From NCBI GenBank assembly GCA_003249215.1, contig QKJR01000053.1:1-64000 (forward strand): DNA of 64,000 nucleotides, given 5' to 3'. The DNA is from Rhodobacterales bacterium (GTDB lineage Bacteria > Pseudomonadota > Alphaproteobacteria > Rhodobacterales > Rhodobacteraceae). The translations under genes were made by a program, and so were the position numbers. The notes beneath the pieces were generated by a model that did no database searches, was not told where the DNA came from, and saw only the letters and a list, made by a program, of their open reading frames with translations. Below are positions 51,475 to 61,386 of the stretch, piece after piece (the stretch's first letter is position 1; every line of letters begins with the position of its first letter).

Positions 51475-52686
51475 TCAGGCTTTGCGACGCCGCCGCAGAA
51501 GCCCGAAGGCTCCGAGCGCCGAGCCGAGCATCAGGAGCGGCGCAGGCAGCGGCACGGCGGTCAGGAAGGCCGCGTTGGAATAGGTCTCGACCACGTCGTC
51601 GCGAACGAAGACATAGCTTTCCCAGTTCGCCAGATAGGTGGTGAAGCCGCCCGAGAAGATCAGTTCGAGCACGTCGCCCTCCCAGACGAAGCTGGTGATG
51701 TCGGCAAAGAGATAGTCCTGGAACAGAACAGTGTCGAAATCGTCGCCGCCGTCGAAAAGGTCGGTCGTCTCGATCGCGCCACCGATATCGAAGATCAGAT
51801 AGTCGTCGCCGGACCCGAAATAGCTCGCGCCCACGATATGCGATCCGGTGCCGAGATAGACCGAGTCGTCGCCGCCGTAGAGGTCGAGCGCAACCCCGTC
51901 CCAGCCCGAAATCAGGCCGTAGTTCTCGATCACCTGTTCGGAATTCGCGCGGTGGTCGGTGATGATCCCTTGTTTCCCGGCGATCACGCCCGTGTTGGAA
52001 ATGTAGCTCGCCGCGAAGGCGTCGCCCGCGGCCTCGGCCGGGGCGGTGTCGTCCGCAACATTGGCGTCGAAGTCGATGGCGGCATCATAGGTCGAGGAGA
52101 TCGTGCCGGTGTTCCAGATCGTGCCGTCGTCGATGTCGATGCCGTCCTGCGGGTCGTCGCCGCCGCCGTAGACATTGGCGATCACGCCGTGGTTCTCGAT
52201 ATAGGCGCCGGTCGAGACCTGAATCGCGTCATCCACGCCGGTGATCGTGCCCTCGTTATAGATCGTGCTGTCGGCGCCGCCCTCGATGCCCTCGTCGGCC
52301 CCGAGGATCTGACCGTAGTTCTCGACCACGAGATCGTCGTCGGCCTGAATCGCCTCGTCGGCGCCGGTGATCGTGCCGGTGTTCAGCACGCTCAGCCGCT
52401 TGTCGGTATGGATCGCATCCTTCTCACCCGAGGAGATCGTGCCGGCGTTGGTCACGGTCGCATCGTCGTCGAGCTCGATCGTATGCTTGGTGGCATGGCT
52501 GAGCGCTGCGCCAGCGGTCACGGTGATGCTGACCCCATCGGCCGTGTCGTCGCGCAGGCCGGTCGTCGTCGTCCCGGTGCAGGTGATATCGGCGCCGCTG
52601 ACGAGCGCCGGAGTGCAGTCGGCCCAGGCGGCGAGCCCGGACAGCGGAATGAGCGCGCTGGAGAGCGCGAGCGTCTTGAAGTTCAT
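51475..52686 (-). CDS. Exported beta-helix-like repeat protein with VPLPA-CTERM sorting signal
   Basis: The 403-residue protein has a signal peptide (residues 1-22, cleavage near AAWA-D), a Gly/Asn/Asp-rich repeat region with units of about 20-24 residues of the form ENYGxIxGxDxxI / NTGTITGxDxAI (about residues 70-260) suggesting a right-handed beta-helix, and a C-terminal VPLPAPLLMLGSALGAFGLLRRRR. That tail is the VPLPA-CTERM signal (hydrophobic helix then Arg cluster) for an exosortase-type system known in Rhodobacteraceae. The start at 52686 follows GGGGG; a GTG four codons earlier is possible. Surface or extracellular matrix role is inferred. Confidence 0.85.
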   Translation of the reverse strand: MNFKTLALSSALIPLSGLAAWADCTPALVSGADITCTGTTTTGLRDDTADGVSITVTAGAALSHATKHTIELDDDATVTNAGTISSGEKDAIHTDKRLSVLNTGTITGADEAIQADDDLVVENYGQILGADEGIEGGADSTIYNEGTITGVDDAIQVSTGAYIENHGVIANVYGGGDDPQDGIDIDDGTIWNTGTISSTYDAAIDFDANVADDTAPAEAAGDAFAASYISNTGVIAGKQGIITDHRANSEQVIENYGLISGWDGVALDLYGGDDSVYLGTGSHIVGASYFGSGDDYLIFDIGGAIETTDLFDGGDDFDTVLFQDYLFADITSFVWEGDVLELIFSGGFTTYLANWESYVFVRDDVVETYSNAAFLTAVPLPAPLLMLGSALGAFGLLRRRRKA

Positions 52687-52893
52687 TGTGGCCCCCACGG
52701 CTGTGACCCAGTTCGTTAACCATGGGTTTGTAACAGCGAGACTACAGACCCTCGCCGGCGTGGCTCAGGGCGCTCCGACGAGACCAAGAACGCTGTGTTG
52801 CTCGAATGGAAACAGAGTAGCGCACCGGGATCCGAACGGAAAACGCCCCCGGATCTCTCCGGGGGCGCGGCTTGGGCCAAGGGGCCCGAAAGC

Positions 52894-53470
52894 TTACTCG
52901 ACCGTGGCGGTCACGATGTAATCGGGATCCTCGACGAGGCCGTTCTTGCGCGCGTCGCCTTTCTTCAGGTGATCGACGACATCCATGCCCGCGACCACAT
53001 GGCCAACGATGGTATATTGGCCATCGAGATGCGGGGCGCCGTCGAACATGATGAAGAACTGCGAATTGGCCGAGTTCGGATCGCTCGAGCGCGCCATGCC
53101 GACCATGCCGCGGCTGAAGGAGCGGTTCGAGAATTCCGCGGGCAGGTCGGGGCGGTCGGAGCCGCCCATGCCGGCCATCCGGGTCTCGGCGCCGCGCTTG
53201 CCGAATTGCACGTCGCCCGTCTGCGCCATGAAGCCGTCGATGACGCGGTGGAAGATCACATCGTCATAGGCGTGCTCATTGGCGAGCGCGGTGATCTGCT
53301 CGACATGTTTGGGCGCGACGTCGGGCAGCAGGTCGATGACGATCTTGCCCTCGGTCGAGCCGCCGACGGTGAGCACGAGGTTCGGGCCCGGGCCATCGGG
53401 CGCGGTGGTGCCGTCCTGCGCAAGCGCAGCCGAGGCCCCCGCCAGAACCAGCGCCGCGGCGAGGAGAAGC

Positions 53471-53478
<8 letters not shown>
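52894..53478 (-). CDS. Periplasmic peptidyl-prolyl cis-trans isomerase (cyclophilin)
   Basis: The 194-residue protein has a signal peptide (cleavage after LAQ region, about residue 21) and a cyclophilin domain with YDDVIFHRVIDGFMAQTGD, RGMVGMARSSDPNSANSQFFIMF and YTIVGHVVAGMDVVD. The missing typical Trp of eukaryotic cyclophilins is normal for bacterial forms. Its ATG overlaps the stop of the cytoplasmic paralogue by 8 bases (ATGCGTAA), so translation is coupled. Confidence 0.93.
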
Positions 53479-53977
<499 letters not shown>

Positions 53978-54152
53978 GACGGTCCTCCTCGGCAAGTCGG
54001 TCTCGGAATTTCGGCGGACTTTAGGGGGCTCGCGCGGGATTCGAAAGGCGAAACGGGTGGGTGGCGTTGACGGGGCCCCCACATCCGGGCAAGTTTGCGT
54101 GAGCAGCGCCGGTGGACGGCCCCCGCCGCGCGCCAATTTCAGGAGAATGACA

Positions 54153-55343
54153 ATGGCTTGGAAAACGCTCGACGAGATGGATCTTGCGGGCAAGGTCGTT
54201 CTGGTGCGTGTCGATATCAACGTGCCGGTGGAAAACGGCGTGGTGACCGATGCGACGCGGATCGAGAAGATCGTGCCGACGCTCAAGGATATCATCGCCG
54301 AGGGCGGCAAGCCGGTCTTGCTCGCGCATTTCGGCCGCCCGAAGGGCAAGGTCGTGCCCGAGATGAGCCTCAAGCCGCTGGTGCCGGTTCTGGCCGAAAA
54401 GCTCGGATGCACGGTGAAATTCGCCGAGGATTGCGTGGGTGGCCCGGCCAAGGCGGCGGTGGCCGCGCTGGGGACGGGTGAGGTGCTGCTTCTGGAAAAC
54501 ACCCGCTTCCATGCGGGCGAGGAGAAGAACGACCCCGAGCTCAGCGCGGCGATGGCGGCGCTTGGCGAGGTCTATGTGAACGACGCCTTTTCGGCCGCAC
54601 ACCGCGCGCATAGCTCGACCGAAGGCATCGCGCATATCCTGCCCGCAGCGGCGGGGCGGTTGATGGAGGCGGAACTCAAGGCGCTCGAGGCCGCGCTCGG
54701 CGATCCGGTGCGGCCGGTGACGGCGGTCGTGGGCGGCGCCAAGGTCTCGACCAAGCTCGATCTGCTCGGCAATCTCGTCAGCAAGGTCGACAATCTGGTG
54801 ATCGGCGGCGGGATGGCGAATACCTTCCTCGTGGCGCAGGGGATCGACGTGGGCAAATCGCTCGCCGAACGCGAGATGGCCGAGACCGCGCGCGAGATCA
54901 TGACCAAGGCGGTCAATGCCGGGTGCCGGATCGTGCTGCCCAAGGATGTGGTCGTCGCGCGCGAGTTCAAGGCGGGTGCCGAGAGCGAGACGGTGGCGGC
55001 CGATGCCTGCCCCGCGGATGCGATGATCCTCGATGCGGGCCCCGAGGCGGTGGCCGAGATCTCGAAAGTGTTCGACGAGTCGAAAACGCTGATCTGGAAC
55101 GGCCCGCTCGGCGCCTTCGAGATCGCGCCCTTCGACACGGCGACCAATGCCGCCGCGCAAAAGGCCGCGGCGCTCACCAAGGCCGGCCTGCTCACTTCGG
55201 TTGCGGGCGGCGGCGATACGGTCGCGGCGCTGAACAAGGCGGGCGTGGCCGCCGATTTCAGCTATATCTCGACCGCGGGCGGCGCCTTCCTCGAATGGAT
55301 GGAAGGCAAGGAACTGCCCGGTGTTGCGGCATTGATGAAATGA
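54153..55343 (+). CDS. pgk: Phosphoglycerate kinase
   Basis: The 396-residue enzyme makes ATP from 1,3-bisphosphoglycerate. Motifs: [87 protein letters not shown] and [17 protein letters not shown] is 7 bases before ATG 54153; an ATG two codons earlier is too close to it. Followed by the class I aldolase gene. Confidence 0.98.
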   Translation: MAWKTLDEMDLAGKVVLVRVDINVPVENGVVTDATRIEKIVPTLKDIIAEGGKPVLLAHFGRPKGKVVPEMSLKPLVPVLAEKLGCTVKFAEDCVGGPAKAAVAALGTGEVLLLENTRFHAGEEKNDPELSAAMAALGEVYVNDAFSAAHRAHSSTEGIAHILPAAAGRLMEAELKALEAALGDPVRPVTAVVGGAKVSTKLDLLGNLVSKVDNLVIGGGMANTFLVAQGIDVGKSLAEREMAETAREIMTKAVNAGCRIVLPKDVVVAREFKAGAESETVAADACPADAMILDAGPEAVAEISKVFDESKTLIWNGPLGAFEIAPFDTATNAAAQKAAALTKAGLLTSVAGGGDTVAALNKAGVAADFSYISTAGGAFLEWMEGKELPGVAALMK

Positions 55344-55478
55344 GCGGGGGCGGCCAAGAGGCCGCCCTTCCCTTTCCCGGCCTCTGTTAGCGTTCTCAGA
55401 ATTGCGCCAAGCCGGGCAAGGGGTTATCCGGGATCAAAGCCGGGCGACCGGCACAACCATGGGCAAAGGGGACGCGAG

Positions 55479-56366
55479 ATGGCGAATGCCAAGCAGACCG
55501 AACAGATGAAGAAGGGCGCGGGCTTCATCGCCGCGCTGGACCAGTCGGGCGGCTCGACGCCGAAGGCGCTCAAGCTCTATGGCGTGCCGGAAACCGCCTA
55601 TGGCACCGAGGCCGAGATGTTCGACCTCGTCCATGCGATGCGCGCGCGGATCATCAAATCGCCCGCCTTCACCGGCGACAAGGTGGTGGGCGCGATCCTC
55701 TTCGAAATGACGATGGACCGCGAGATCGACGGCATCCCCACCGCCACCTATCTGTGGGAAAAGCGCGGCGTCGTGCCCTTCCTGAAGATCGACAAGGGCC
55801 TCGAGGCCGAGGTCGACGGCTGTCAGATGCTGAAGCCGATCCCGGGGCTCGACGAGCTGCTGGCGCGGGCGGTCAAGGCCGGCATCTACGGCACCAAGGA
55901 GCGTTCGGTGATTTCGGCGGCCAATGAAAAGGGCATCAAGGCCGTGGTCGCGCAGCAATTCGAGCTGGGCCGGGCGGTGATCGCCGCGGGTCTGATGCCG
56001 ATCATCGAGCCCGAGGTGACGATCTCGATCGCCGACAAGGCCGAAGCCGAAGCGATGCTGCGCGATGCGATCCTGGCCGAGCTCGACAAGGCCGAAAGCC
56101 CGGTGATGCTCAAGCTCTCGCTGCCCACGGTGCCGAACTTCTACAAGCCGCTCGTGGATCATCCGATGGTGCTCAAGGTCGTGGCGCTCTCGGGCGGCTA
56201 TGCCCGCGACGAGGCGAATGCGATGCTGGCCAAGAACACCGGCATGATCGCGTCCTTCAGCCGCGCGCTGACCGAGGGTCTGAGCGCGCAGCAGTCGGAT
56301 GCGGAATTCGACGCCAAGCTCGGCGAGGCGATCGAGAGCATCTATCAGGCGTCGATCGCGGGGTGA
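55479..56366 (+). CDS. Class I fructose-bisphosphate aldolase
   Basis: The 295-residue protein matches the short bacterial class I (Schiff-base) aldolases (Staphylococcus Fda type): start KGAGFIAALDQSGGSTPKAL, VVPFLKIDKGLE, and the C-terminal VMLKLSLPTVPNFYKPL with the Schiff-base Lys region and LSGGYARDEAN phosphate site. It is not the zinc (class II) type. It follows pgk by 135 bases on the same strand, consistent with a glycolytic/gluconeogenic cluster. Confidence 0.93.
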   Translation: MANAKQTEQMKKGAGFIAALDQSGGSTPKALKLYGVPETAYGTEAEMFDLVHAMRARIIKSPAFTGDKVVGAILFEMTMDREIDGIPTATYLWEKRGVVPFLKIDKGLEAEVDGCQMLKPIPGLDELLARAVKAGIYGTKERSVISAANEKGIKAVVAQQFELGRAVIAAGLMPIIEPEVTISIADKAEAEAMLRDAILAELDKAESPVMLKLSLPTVPNFYKPLVDHPMVLKVVALSGGYARDEANAMLAKNTGMIASFSRALTEGLSAQQSDAEFDAKLGEAIESIYQASIAG

Positions 56367-56374
56367 GCATCGCT

Positions 56375-56417
56375 CGGGGGCAGATGCCCCCGATGAAAGG
56401 CTCCGGTGGAGCCTTTC
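56375..56417 (+). terminator. Tandem hairpins after the aldolase gene
   Basis: CGGGGGC-AGAT-GCCCCCG (56375-56392) is followed by the perfect 10-bp stem GAAAGGCTCC-GGT-GGAGCCTTTC (56395-56417). The latter ends in TTTC and may terminate in either direction. Confidence 0.6.
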
Positions 56418-56511
56418 AAGATGCGAACGCCCGAGCACACTTGCGAGGGCCGGGCTATTTGGGAACAGGAAGTAGGGGGGCTCTGCCCCCCTCTTTGCTT
56501 TCGCAAATTCA

Positions 56512-56587
56512 CCCCCCGGGATATTTTCGTCAGGTTGAAGGGGCGAGCCGATACCTAGTCTTCAACCTGATCCAAATATCCCGGGGG
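56512..56587. repeat. Family B inverted repeat pair, locus 4
   Basis: The left copy (56512-56540, core CCCCCCGGGATATTTT, tail CAGGTTGAAG) and right copy (56560-56587) pair over 28 bases except for the 4-base linker, with a 19-base loop. Flanking genes are both on the plus strand. Confidence 0.85.
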
Positions 56588-56742
56588 AGTCCCGACGGGA
56601 CGGGGGCGGCGCCCCCACCCGCTGACGGCCCTAAAACACGAGGATTTCAGGGCTTTTTGTCATTTTCCGGATTCACAAGGCGAATCACCTGTGGCAATAT
56701 GTCTGCATCGCCCATCAAGAGGCGTATCGGAGCAGTGACCCC

Positions 56743-57036
56743 ATGCAGAAGCGCCGCACCCTCGGCCCCCTGATCTTCTTCTCGATCGCCGTCGTGCTGG
56801 GCGCCTATTTCACCTTTGCGGCTGTGCAGGGCTCCTATGGCGTGTTCCGGCGGGTGCAGATCGACGCCGAGATCGAGGCCCGCACTGCAGAGCGCGATGC
56901 GCTGCGCGCCGAGGTCACCCGCATGGCCAATCTGACGCATCGCCTGTCGGACCAGTATCTCGACCTCGACCTGCTCGACGAGCGCGCGCGCGAGGTGCTT
57001 GGCACGATCCGTGCCGATGAGATCGTGATCCGCTGA
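56743..57036 (+). CDS. ftsB: Septum formation initiator family protein (FtsB/DivIC)
   Basis: The 97-residue bitopic protein has an N-terminal transmembrane segment (about residues 8-28) and a coiled coil (IDAEIEARTAERDALRAEVTRMANLTHRL) followed by LDLDLLDERAREVLG, the DivIC/FtsB pattern. It would act in the divisome with FtsL/FtsQ. Location upstream of pdhA is common in alphaproteobacteria. A GGAG lies 10-13 bases before the ATG. Confidence 0.9.
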   Translation: MQKRRTLGPLIFFSIAVVLGAYFTFAAVQGSYGVFRRVQIDAEIEARTAERDALRAEVTRMANLTHRLSDQYLDLDLLDERAREVLGTIRADEIVIR

Positions 57037-57069
57037 ACCTGCCGCATTTCCGGGCATCGCCCCCGTCGC

Positions 57070-57090
57070 AGCCCCGGCCCCGCCGGGGCT
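57070..57090 (+). terminator. Terminator of ftsB
   Basis: The stem AGCCCCGG with CCGGGGCT and a 5-base loop is followed by TTCGCATATTC, a modest T-tract. Confidence 0.65.
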
Positions 57091-57157
57091 TTCGCATATT
57101 CGCCCCGCCGCCCCCTGCGGCGGGCGTTGCCTTTCACACCGATCCGCTGTAGAAGAT

Positions 57158-57173
57158 AGTTTAACGTTGAACT
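57158..57173 (+). promoter_or_regulatory. Dyad in the pdhA leader
   Basis: AGTTTAACGTTGAACT is a 16-base palindrome apart from one mismatched pair, 20 bases before the pdhA start and beside the GGGAGGGAG Shine-Dalgarno. It is a candidate operator for a pyruvate-dehydrogenase regulator; none is encoded nearby. Confidence 0.45.
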
Positions 57174-57193
57174 ACTTCTGGGAGGGAGTCCCG

Positions 57194-58198
57194 ATGGCGA
57201 CACGCAAGGCTACGGAGGCGGCGAGCGCCCCGGGCGCAAACGTCTCGAAAGACGAATTGCTCACCTATTACCGCGACATGCTCTTGATCCGCCGCTTCGA
57301 GGAGAAGGCCGGTCAGCTTTACGGCATGGGCCTGATCGGCGGCTTCTGTCACCTTTATATCGGGCAGGAAGCGGTCGTTGTCGGCCTCGAGGCCGCGGCG
57401 ATCGAGGGCGACAAGCGGATCACCTCCTATCGCGATCACGGGCATATGCTCGCCTGCGGGATGGACCCCAAGGGCGTGATGGCCGAGCTGACCGGGCGCA
57501 TCGGGGGCCTCTCGAAGGGCAAGGGCGGCTCGATGCACATGTTCTCGAAAGAGAAGCATTTCTACGGCGGCCACGGCATCGTCGGCGCGCAGGTGCCGCT
57601 CGGCGCGGGCCTCGCCTTTGCCGACAAGTATAACGAGAACGGCAATGTGACCTTCGCCTATTTCGGCGATGGCGCGGCGAACCAGGGCCAGGTCTATGAG
57701 ACCTTCAACATGGCCGCTCTGTGGAAGCTGCCGGTGATCTTCGTGATCGAGAACAACCAATATGCGATGGGCACGGCGCAGAAGCGTTCGACCTCGACGC
57801 CCGACCTCTACACCCGCGGCGCCGCCTTCGGCATTCCGGGCGAGGCGGTCGACGGGATGGATGTGCTCGCGGTGAAGGCGGCCTCGGAGAAGGCCTGTGC
57901 GCACTGCCGGGCGGGCGAAGGCCCCTATATTCTGGAAATCAAGACCTATCGCTATCGCGGCCACTCGATGTCGGACCCGGCGAAATACCGCACCCGCGAG
58001 GAAGTGCAGAAGATGCGTGAGGAGCGCGACGCGATCGAGCATGTGCGCGAACTGCTGATCAATGGGGGGCACGCCACCGACGAGGATCTCAAGGCGATCG
58101 ACAAGGAGATCAAGGCGATCGTGAACGAGGCCGCCGAATTCTCGAAGGAGAGCCCCGAGCCGCCGCTCGAAGAGCTCTGGACCGATATCTACGCCTGA
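57194..58198 (+). CDS. pdhA: Pyruvate dehydrogenase E1 alpha subunit
   Basis: The 334-residue thiamine-diphosphate enzyme subunit has RRFEEKAGQLYGMG, IGGFCHLYIGQEAV, GGSMHMFS, the ThDP motif GDGAANQGQVYETFNMAALWKLPVIFVIENNQYAMGT, and RYRGHSMSDP. With E1 beta it decarboxylates pyruvate and acetylates the lipoyl arm. Start 57194 follows the strong GGGAGGGAG; the earlier ATG at 57167 is less likely. The pdhB start is 12 bases downstream. Confidence 0.97.
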   Translation: MATRKATEAASAPGANVSKDELLTYYRDMLLIRRFEEKAGQLYGMGLIGGFCHLYIGQEAVVVGLEAAAIEGDKRITSYRDHGHMLACGMDPKGVMAELTGRIGGLSKGKGGSMHMFSKEKHFYGGHGIVGAQVPLGAGLAFADKYNENGNVTFAYFGDGAANQGQVYETFNMAALWKLPVIFVIENNQYAMGTAQKRSTSTPDLYTRGAAFGIPGEAVDGMDVLAVKAASEKACAHCRAGEGPYILEIKTYRYRGHSMSDPAKYRTREEVQKMREERDAIEHVRELLINGGHATDEDLKAIDKEIKAIVNEAAEFSKESPEPPLEELWTDIYA

Positions 58199-58210
58199 GG
58201 GGGAGAGACC

Positions 58211-59575
58211 ATGGCAACCGAAATTCTGATGCCGGCGCTCTCGCCCACGATGGAAGAGGGCACGCTGGCCAAATGGCTCAAGAAAGAGGGTGACACGGTT
58301 TCGGCCGGTGACATCCTCGCCGAGATCGAGACCGACAAAGCCACGATGGAATTCGAGGCGGTCGATGAGGGGATCCTCGGCAAGATCCTGATCGCCGAGG
58401 GGACCGCGGGGGTGAAGGTGAACACGCCGATCGCGGTTCTGGTGGAAGAAGGCGAAAGCGCCGATGCGGTGGTGGCCCCTGCGGCGGCCGCGCCCGCAGC
58501 CGAAGCCCCTGCCCCGGTCACGGCCGCTGCGGCAGTCGCTGCGCCGATCGAGGTCGTGTCGAAGGCCTCGCCCGACTTCCCCGAAGGCACCGAGATGAAG
58601 ACGATGACGGTGCGCGAGGCGCTCCGCGAGGCGATGGCCGAGGAAATGCGCGGCACGCCAGAGGTTTACCTGATGGGCGAGGAAGTCGGCGAATATCAGG
58701 GCGCCTACAAGATTTCGCAGGGTCTGCTCGACGAGTTCGGCCCCAAGCGCGTGATCGACACGCCGATCACCGAGCACGGTTTTGCAGGTATCGCGGTGGG
58801 CTCGGCCTTTGGTGGGCTGAAACCGATCGTCGAATTCATGACCTTCAACTTTGCCATGCAGGCGATCGACCAGATCATCAACTCGGCCGCGAAGACACTC
58901 TATATGTCCGGCGGTCAGATGGGCTGCCCGATCGTGTTCCGCGGCCCGAACGGGGCGGCGGCCCGCGTGGCCGCGCAGCACAGTCAGGATTATGCCGCCT
59001 GGTATGCGATGATCCCGGGCCTCAAGGTGGTGATGCCCTATTCGGCGGCCGATGCGAAGGGGCTCTTGAAACAGGCGATCCGCGATCCGAACCCGGTGAT
59101 CTTCCTCGAAAACGAGATCCTCTACGGGCAGAGCTTCGACGTGCCGGTGCTCGACGATTTCACCATTCCCTTCGGCAAGGCGCGGATCTGGCGCGAGGGC
59201 ACCGATGTGACGCTCGTCAGCTTCGGGATCGGCATGAAGCACACGCTCGAGGCGGCCGACAAACTCGCGGCCGAGGGCATCTCGGCCGAGGTGATCGACC
59301 TGCGCACGCTGCGCCCGATCGACTACGACACGGTGCTGGCCTCGGTGATGAAAACGAACCGCTGCGTGACCGTGGAAGAGGGCTTCCCCGTCGGCTCGAT
59401 CGGCAACCATCTGTCCTCGGTGATCATGGAGCGCGCCTTCGATTATCTCGATGCGCCGGTGATCAACTGCACGGGCAAGGATGTGCCGATGCCCTATGCG
59501 GCGAACCTCGAGAAGCTGGCGCTGATCACCTCGGACGAGGTCGTCGCGGCGGTCAAAAAAGTCACCTATCGCTGA
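58211..59575 (+). CDS. pdhB: Pyruvate dehydrogenase E1 beta subunit with N-terminal lipoyl domain
   Basis: The 454-residue protein carries a complete lipoyl domain (residues 1-80, lipoylated K43 in ETDKATM), an Ala/Pro-rich linker (about 90-120) and then the E1 beta core ([61 protein letters not shown]). A lipoyl domain on E1 beta is a known alphaproteobacterial peculiarity. Its first 86 residues match those of pdhC at 82 positions. Middle gene of the pdhABC operon. Confidence 0.97.
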   Translation: MATEILMPALSPTMEEGTLAKWLKKEGDTVSAGDILAEIETDKATMEFEAVDEGILGKILIAEGTAGVKVNTPIAVLVEEGESADAVVAPAAAAPAAEAPAPVTAAAAVAAPIEVVSKASPDFPEGTEMKTMTVREALREAMAEEMRGTPEVYLMGEEVGEYQGAYKISQGLLDEFGPKRVIDTPITEHGFAGIAVGSAFGGLKPIVEFMTFNFAMQAIDQIINSAAKTLYMSGGQMGCPIVFRGPNGAAARVAAQHSQDYAAWYAMIPGLKVVMPYSAADAKGLLKQAIRDPNPVIFLENEILYGQSFDVPVLDDFTIPFGKARIWREGTDVTLVSFGIGMKHTLEAADKLAAEGISAEVIDLRTLRPIDYDTVLASVMKTNRCVTVEEGFPVGSIGNHLSSVIMERAFDYLDAPVINCTGKDVPMPYAANLEKLALITSDEVVAAVKKVTYR

Positions 59576-59588
59576 GGGGAGAACGCCA

Positions 59589-60869
59589 ATGGCAACCGAA
59601 ATTCTGATGCCCGCGCTGTCTCCGACGATGGAGGAAGGCACGCTGGCGAAATGGCTCGTGAAGGAGGGGGATACCGTCTCTTCGGGCGATATCCTGGCCG
59701 AGATCGAGACCGACAAGGCGACGATGGAATTCGAGGCGGTCGATGAGGGGATCGTCGGCAAGATCCTGATCGCCGAGGGCACCGCGGGGGTGAAAGTGAA
59801 CACCCCGATCGCGATCCTGGTGGAAGAGGGCGAAAGCGCCGATGCGGCGCCCGCGCCGAAAGCCGCGCCTGCCGCGGCTCCTACAGTCGCGGCGCCCGCA
59901 GCGGCGCCCGTCGCTTCGGCCCCGGCCCCGGCCGCGCCCAAGGCGGATGGCCAACGCGTCTTTGCTTCGCCGCTCGCCCGGCGGATTGCGGCCGACAAGG
60001 GGCTCGACCTGACGGCCATCAAGGGCTCTGGCCCGCATGGTCGCATCGTGAAGGCGGATGTCGAAGGCGCGAAACCCGCAGCCGCCGCCCCTGCCCCGGC
60101 GCCCGCCGCGGCTGCACCTGCCGCCCCGGTGGCGCCAGCGGTTTCGGCCTCGGCTGTTGCAAAGCTCTACGAGGGCCGGAAATACGAGGAGGTCACGCTC
60201 GACGGGATGCGCAAGACGATTGCGGCGCGCCTGACCGAGGCCAAGCAGACGATCCCGCATTTCTATCTGCGTCGCGAGGTGCGGCTCGATGCGCTGATGG
60301 CGTTCCGATCCAAGCTGAACGCGCAGCTCGAGGGCCGCGGCGTGAAGCTGTCGGTGAACGATTTCATCATCAAGGCCTGTGCGCTCGCGCTGCAGGCGGT
60401 GCCCGATGCCAATGCCGTCTGGGCGGGGGATCGGGTGCTTAAGATGAAGGCCTCGGATGTGGCGGTGGCCGTGGCGATCGAGGGCGGGCTCTTCACCCCG
60501 GTCCTGTTCGACGCCGAGTCCAAGTCGCTCTCGAAGCTCTCGTCGGAGATGAAGGATCTGGCCAAACGCGCCCGTGATCGCAAGCTTGCCCCCCATGAAT
60601 ATCAGGGCGGCAGCTTCGCAATCTCGAACCTCGGCATGTTCGGGATCGACAATTTCGACGCGGTGATCAACCCGCCGCATGGCGCGATCCTTGCAGTTGG
60701 CGCGGGGGTGAAAAAGCCCATCGTGAATGCCGCGGGTGAGATCGAGGTGGCGACGATGATGTCGATGACGCTCTCGGTCGACCACCGGGTGATCGACGGG
60801 GCGCTCGGGGCCGAACTGCTCAAGGCAATTGTCGAGAATCTGGAAAATCCTCTGGCGATGCTCGCCTGA
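59589..60869 (+). CDS. pdhC: Pyruvate dehydrogenase E2, dihydrolipoamide acetyltransferase
   Basis: The 426-residue E2 has one lipoyl domain (K43), an Ala/Pro linker (about 86-120), a peripheral subunit-binding domain ([35 protein letters not shown]), a second linker and the catalytic core ([25 protein letters not shown]) ending in the active-site [17 protein letters not shown]. The lpd gene for E3, often next in line, is not present; the operon stops at a terminator 15 bases on. Confidence 0.97.
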   Translation: MATEILMPALSPTMEEGTLAKWLVKEGDTVSSGDILAEIETDKATMEFEAVDEGIVGKILIAEGTAGVKVNTPIAILVEEGESADAAPAPKAAPAAAPTVAAPAAAPVASAPAPAAPKADGQRVFASPLARRIAADKGLDLTAIKGSGPHGRIVKADVEGAKPAAAAPAPAPAAAAPAAPVAPAVSASAVAKLYEGRKYEEVTLDGMRKTIAARLTEAKQTIPHFYLRREVRLDALMAFRSKLNAQLEGRGVKLSVNDFIIKACALALQAVPDANAVWAGDRVLKMKASDVAVAVAIEGGLFTPVLFDAESKSLSKLSSEMKDLAKRARDRKLAPHEYQGGSFAISNLGMFGIDNFDAVINPPHGAILAVGAGVKKPIVNAAGEIEVATMMSMTLSVDHRVIDGALGAELLKAIVENLENPLAMLA

Positions 60870-60884
60870 GCAGCACAAATCGAC

Positions 60885-60910
60885 GAAAGCCCCCGTTCGC
60901 GGGGGCTTTC
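60885..60910 (+). terminator. Terminator of the pdhABC operon
   Basis: The perfect 10-bp stem GAAAGCCCCC with GGGGGCTTTC and a 6-base loop (GTTCGC) is followed by TATATC. Confidence 0.85.
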
Positions 60911-60985
60911 TATATCTGGATCAAAGAAATCCTGTCTGTGGTTGCTATCCTTGGCGTGGGAATCAGCCCCAGGAAAGGGAACGTG

Positions 60986-61321
60986 ATGGACTGGAAATCG
61001 GAAATCGCCGTCATGAAGGCCGACATGGCGAATTACGGCGGCAAGCAAGCAGCGAGCGCCGAAGGCTTCGGCACGCTTCACAGCGCAACCTTGTTGCCGG
61101 GAGCCGTTTCGACGAAGCACAAGGAGCTGATCGCGCTTGCGATCGCGATTGCCAAGCAATGCTCCTATTGCATCGGCTTTCACGTGCAGGCCTGTATCGC
61201 CGCCGGAGCCAGCCGCGCCGAAGTCGAGGAAACGGTGAATGTCAGCATCCTGATGGGCGGGGGACCGGCTATGATGTATGGGATGAAGACGCTCGAAGCC
61301 TATGATCAGCTCAGCGTCTAA
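60986..61321 (+). CDS. Carboxymuconolactone decarboxylase / AhpD-like protein
   Basis: The 111-residue all-helical protein has the AhpD-type active-site motif KQCSYCIGFHVQACIAAG (CxxC plus His), so a thiol-peroxidase or disulfide reductase role is more likely than a decarboxylase. TLLPGAVSTKHKELIALAIAIA and EETVNVSILMGGGPAMMYG complete the family pattern. AGGAAAGGGA precedes the ATG at 60986. It stands alone after the pdh terminator. Confidence 0.88.
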   Translation: MDWKSEIAVMKADMANYGGKQAASAEGFGTLHSATLLPGAVSTKHKELIALAIAIAKQCSYCIGFHVQACIAAGASRAEVEETVNVSILMGGGPAMMYGMKTLEAYDQLSV

Positions 61322-61339
61322 GCTAGGCGCCGGATATGC

Positions 61340-61368
61340 AAAAAGGGCTGGAGCTCACGCCCCGGCCC
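61340..61368 (-). terminator. Terminator of cysE
   Basis: On the minus strand a 7-bp stem with one G-U pair (61368-61362 with 61351-61345) is followed by UUUUU (61344-61340). It also faces the end of the AhpD-like gene. Confidence 0.7.
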
Positions 61369-61386
61369 CAAAAATTCAGCACCCCT

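Larger units (their letters stand above)
56367..56742. other. 376-base intergenic region between the aldolase and ftsB
   Basis: No gene was found. It holds tandem hairpins after the aldolase, a GGGGGGC-TCT-GCCCCCC hairpin (56475-56491), the family B repeat pair (56512-56587) and then a short AT-richer stretch (56640-56700) that should contain the ftsB promoter. A degenerate repeat-like CGGGCTATTTGGGAACAGG lies at about 56451-56470. Confidence 0.7.

Noticed and set aside
57161-60046. A 961-codon minus-strand frame
   Set aside because: Antisense to pdhA, pdhB and pdhC, which have complete motifs, ribosome-binding sites and operon spacing.
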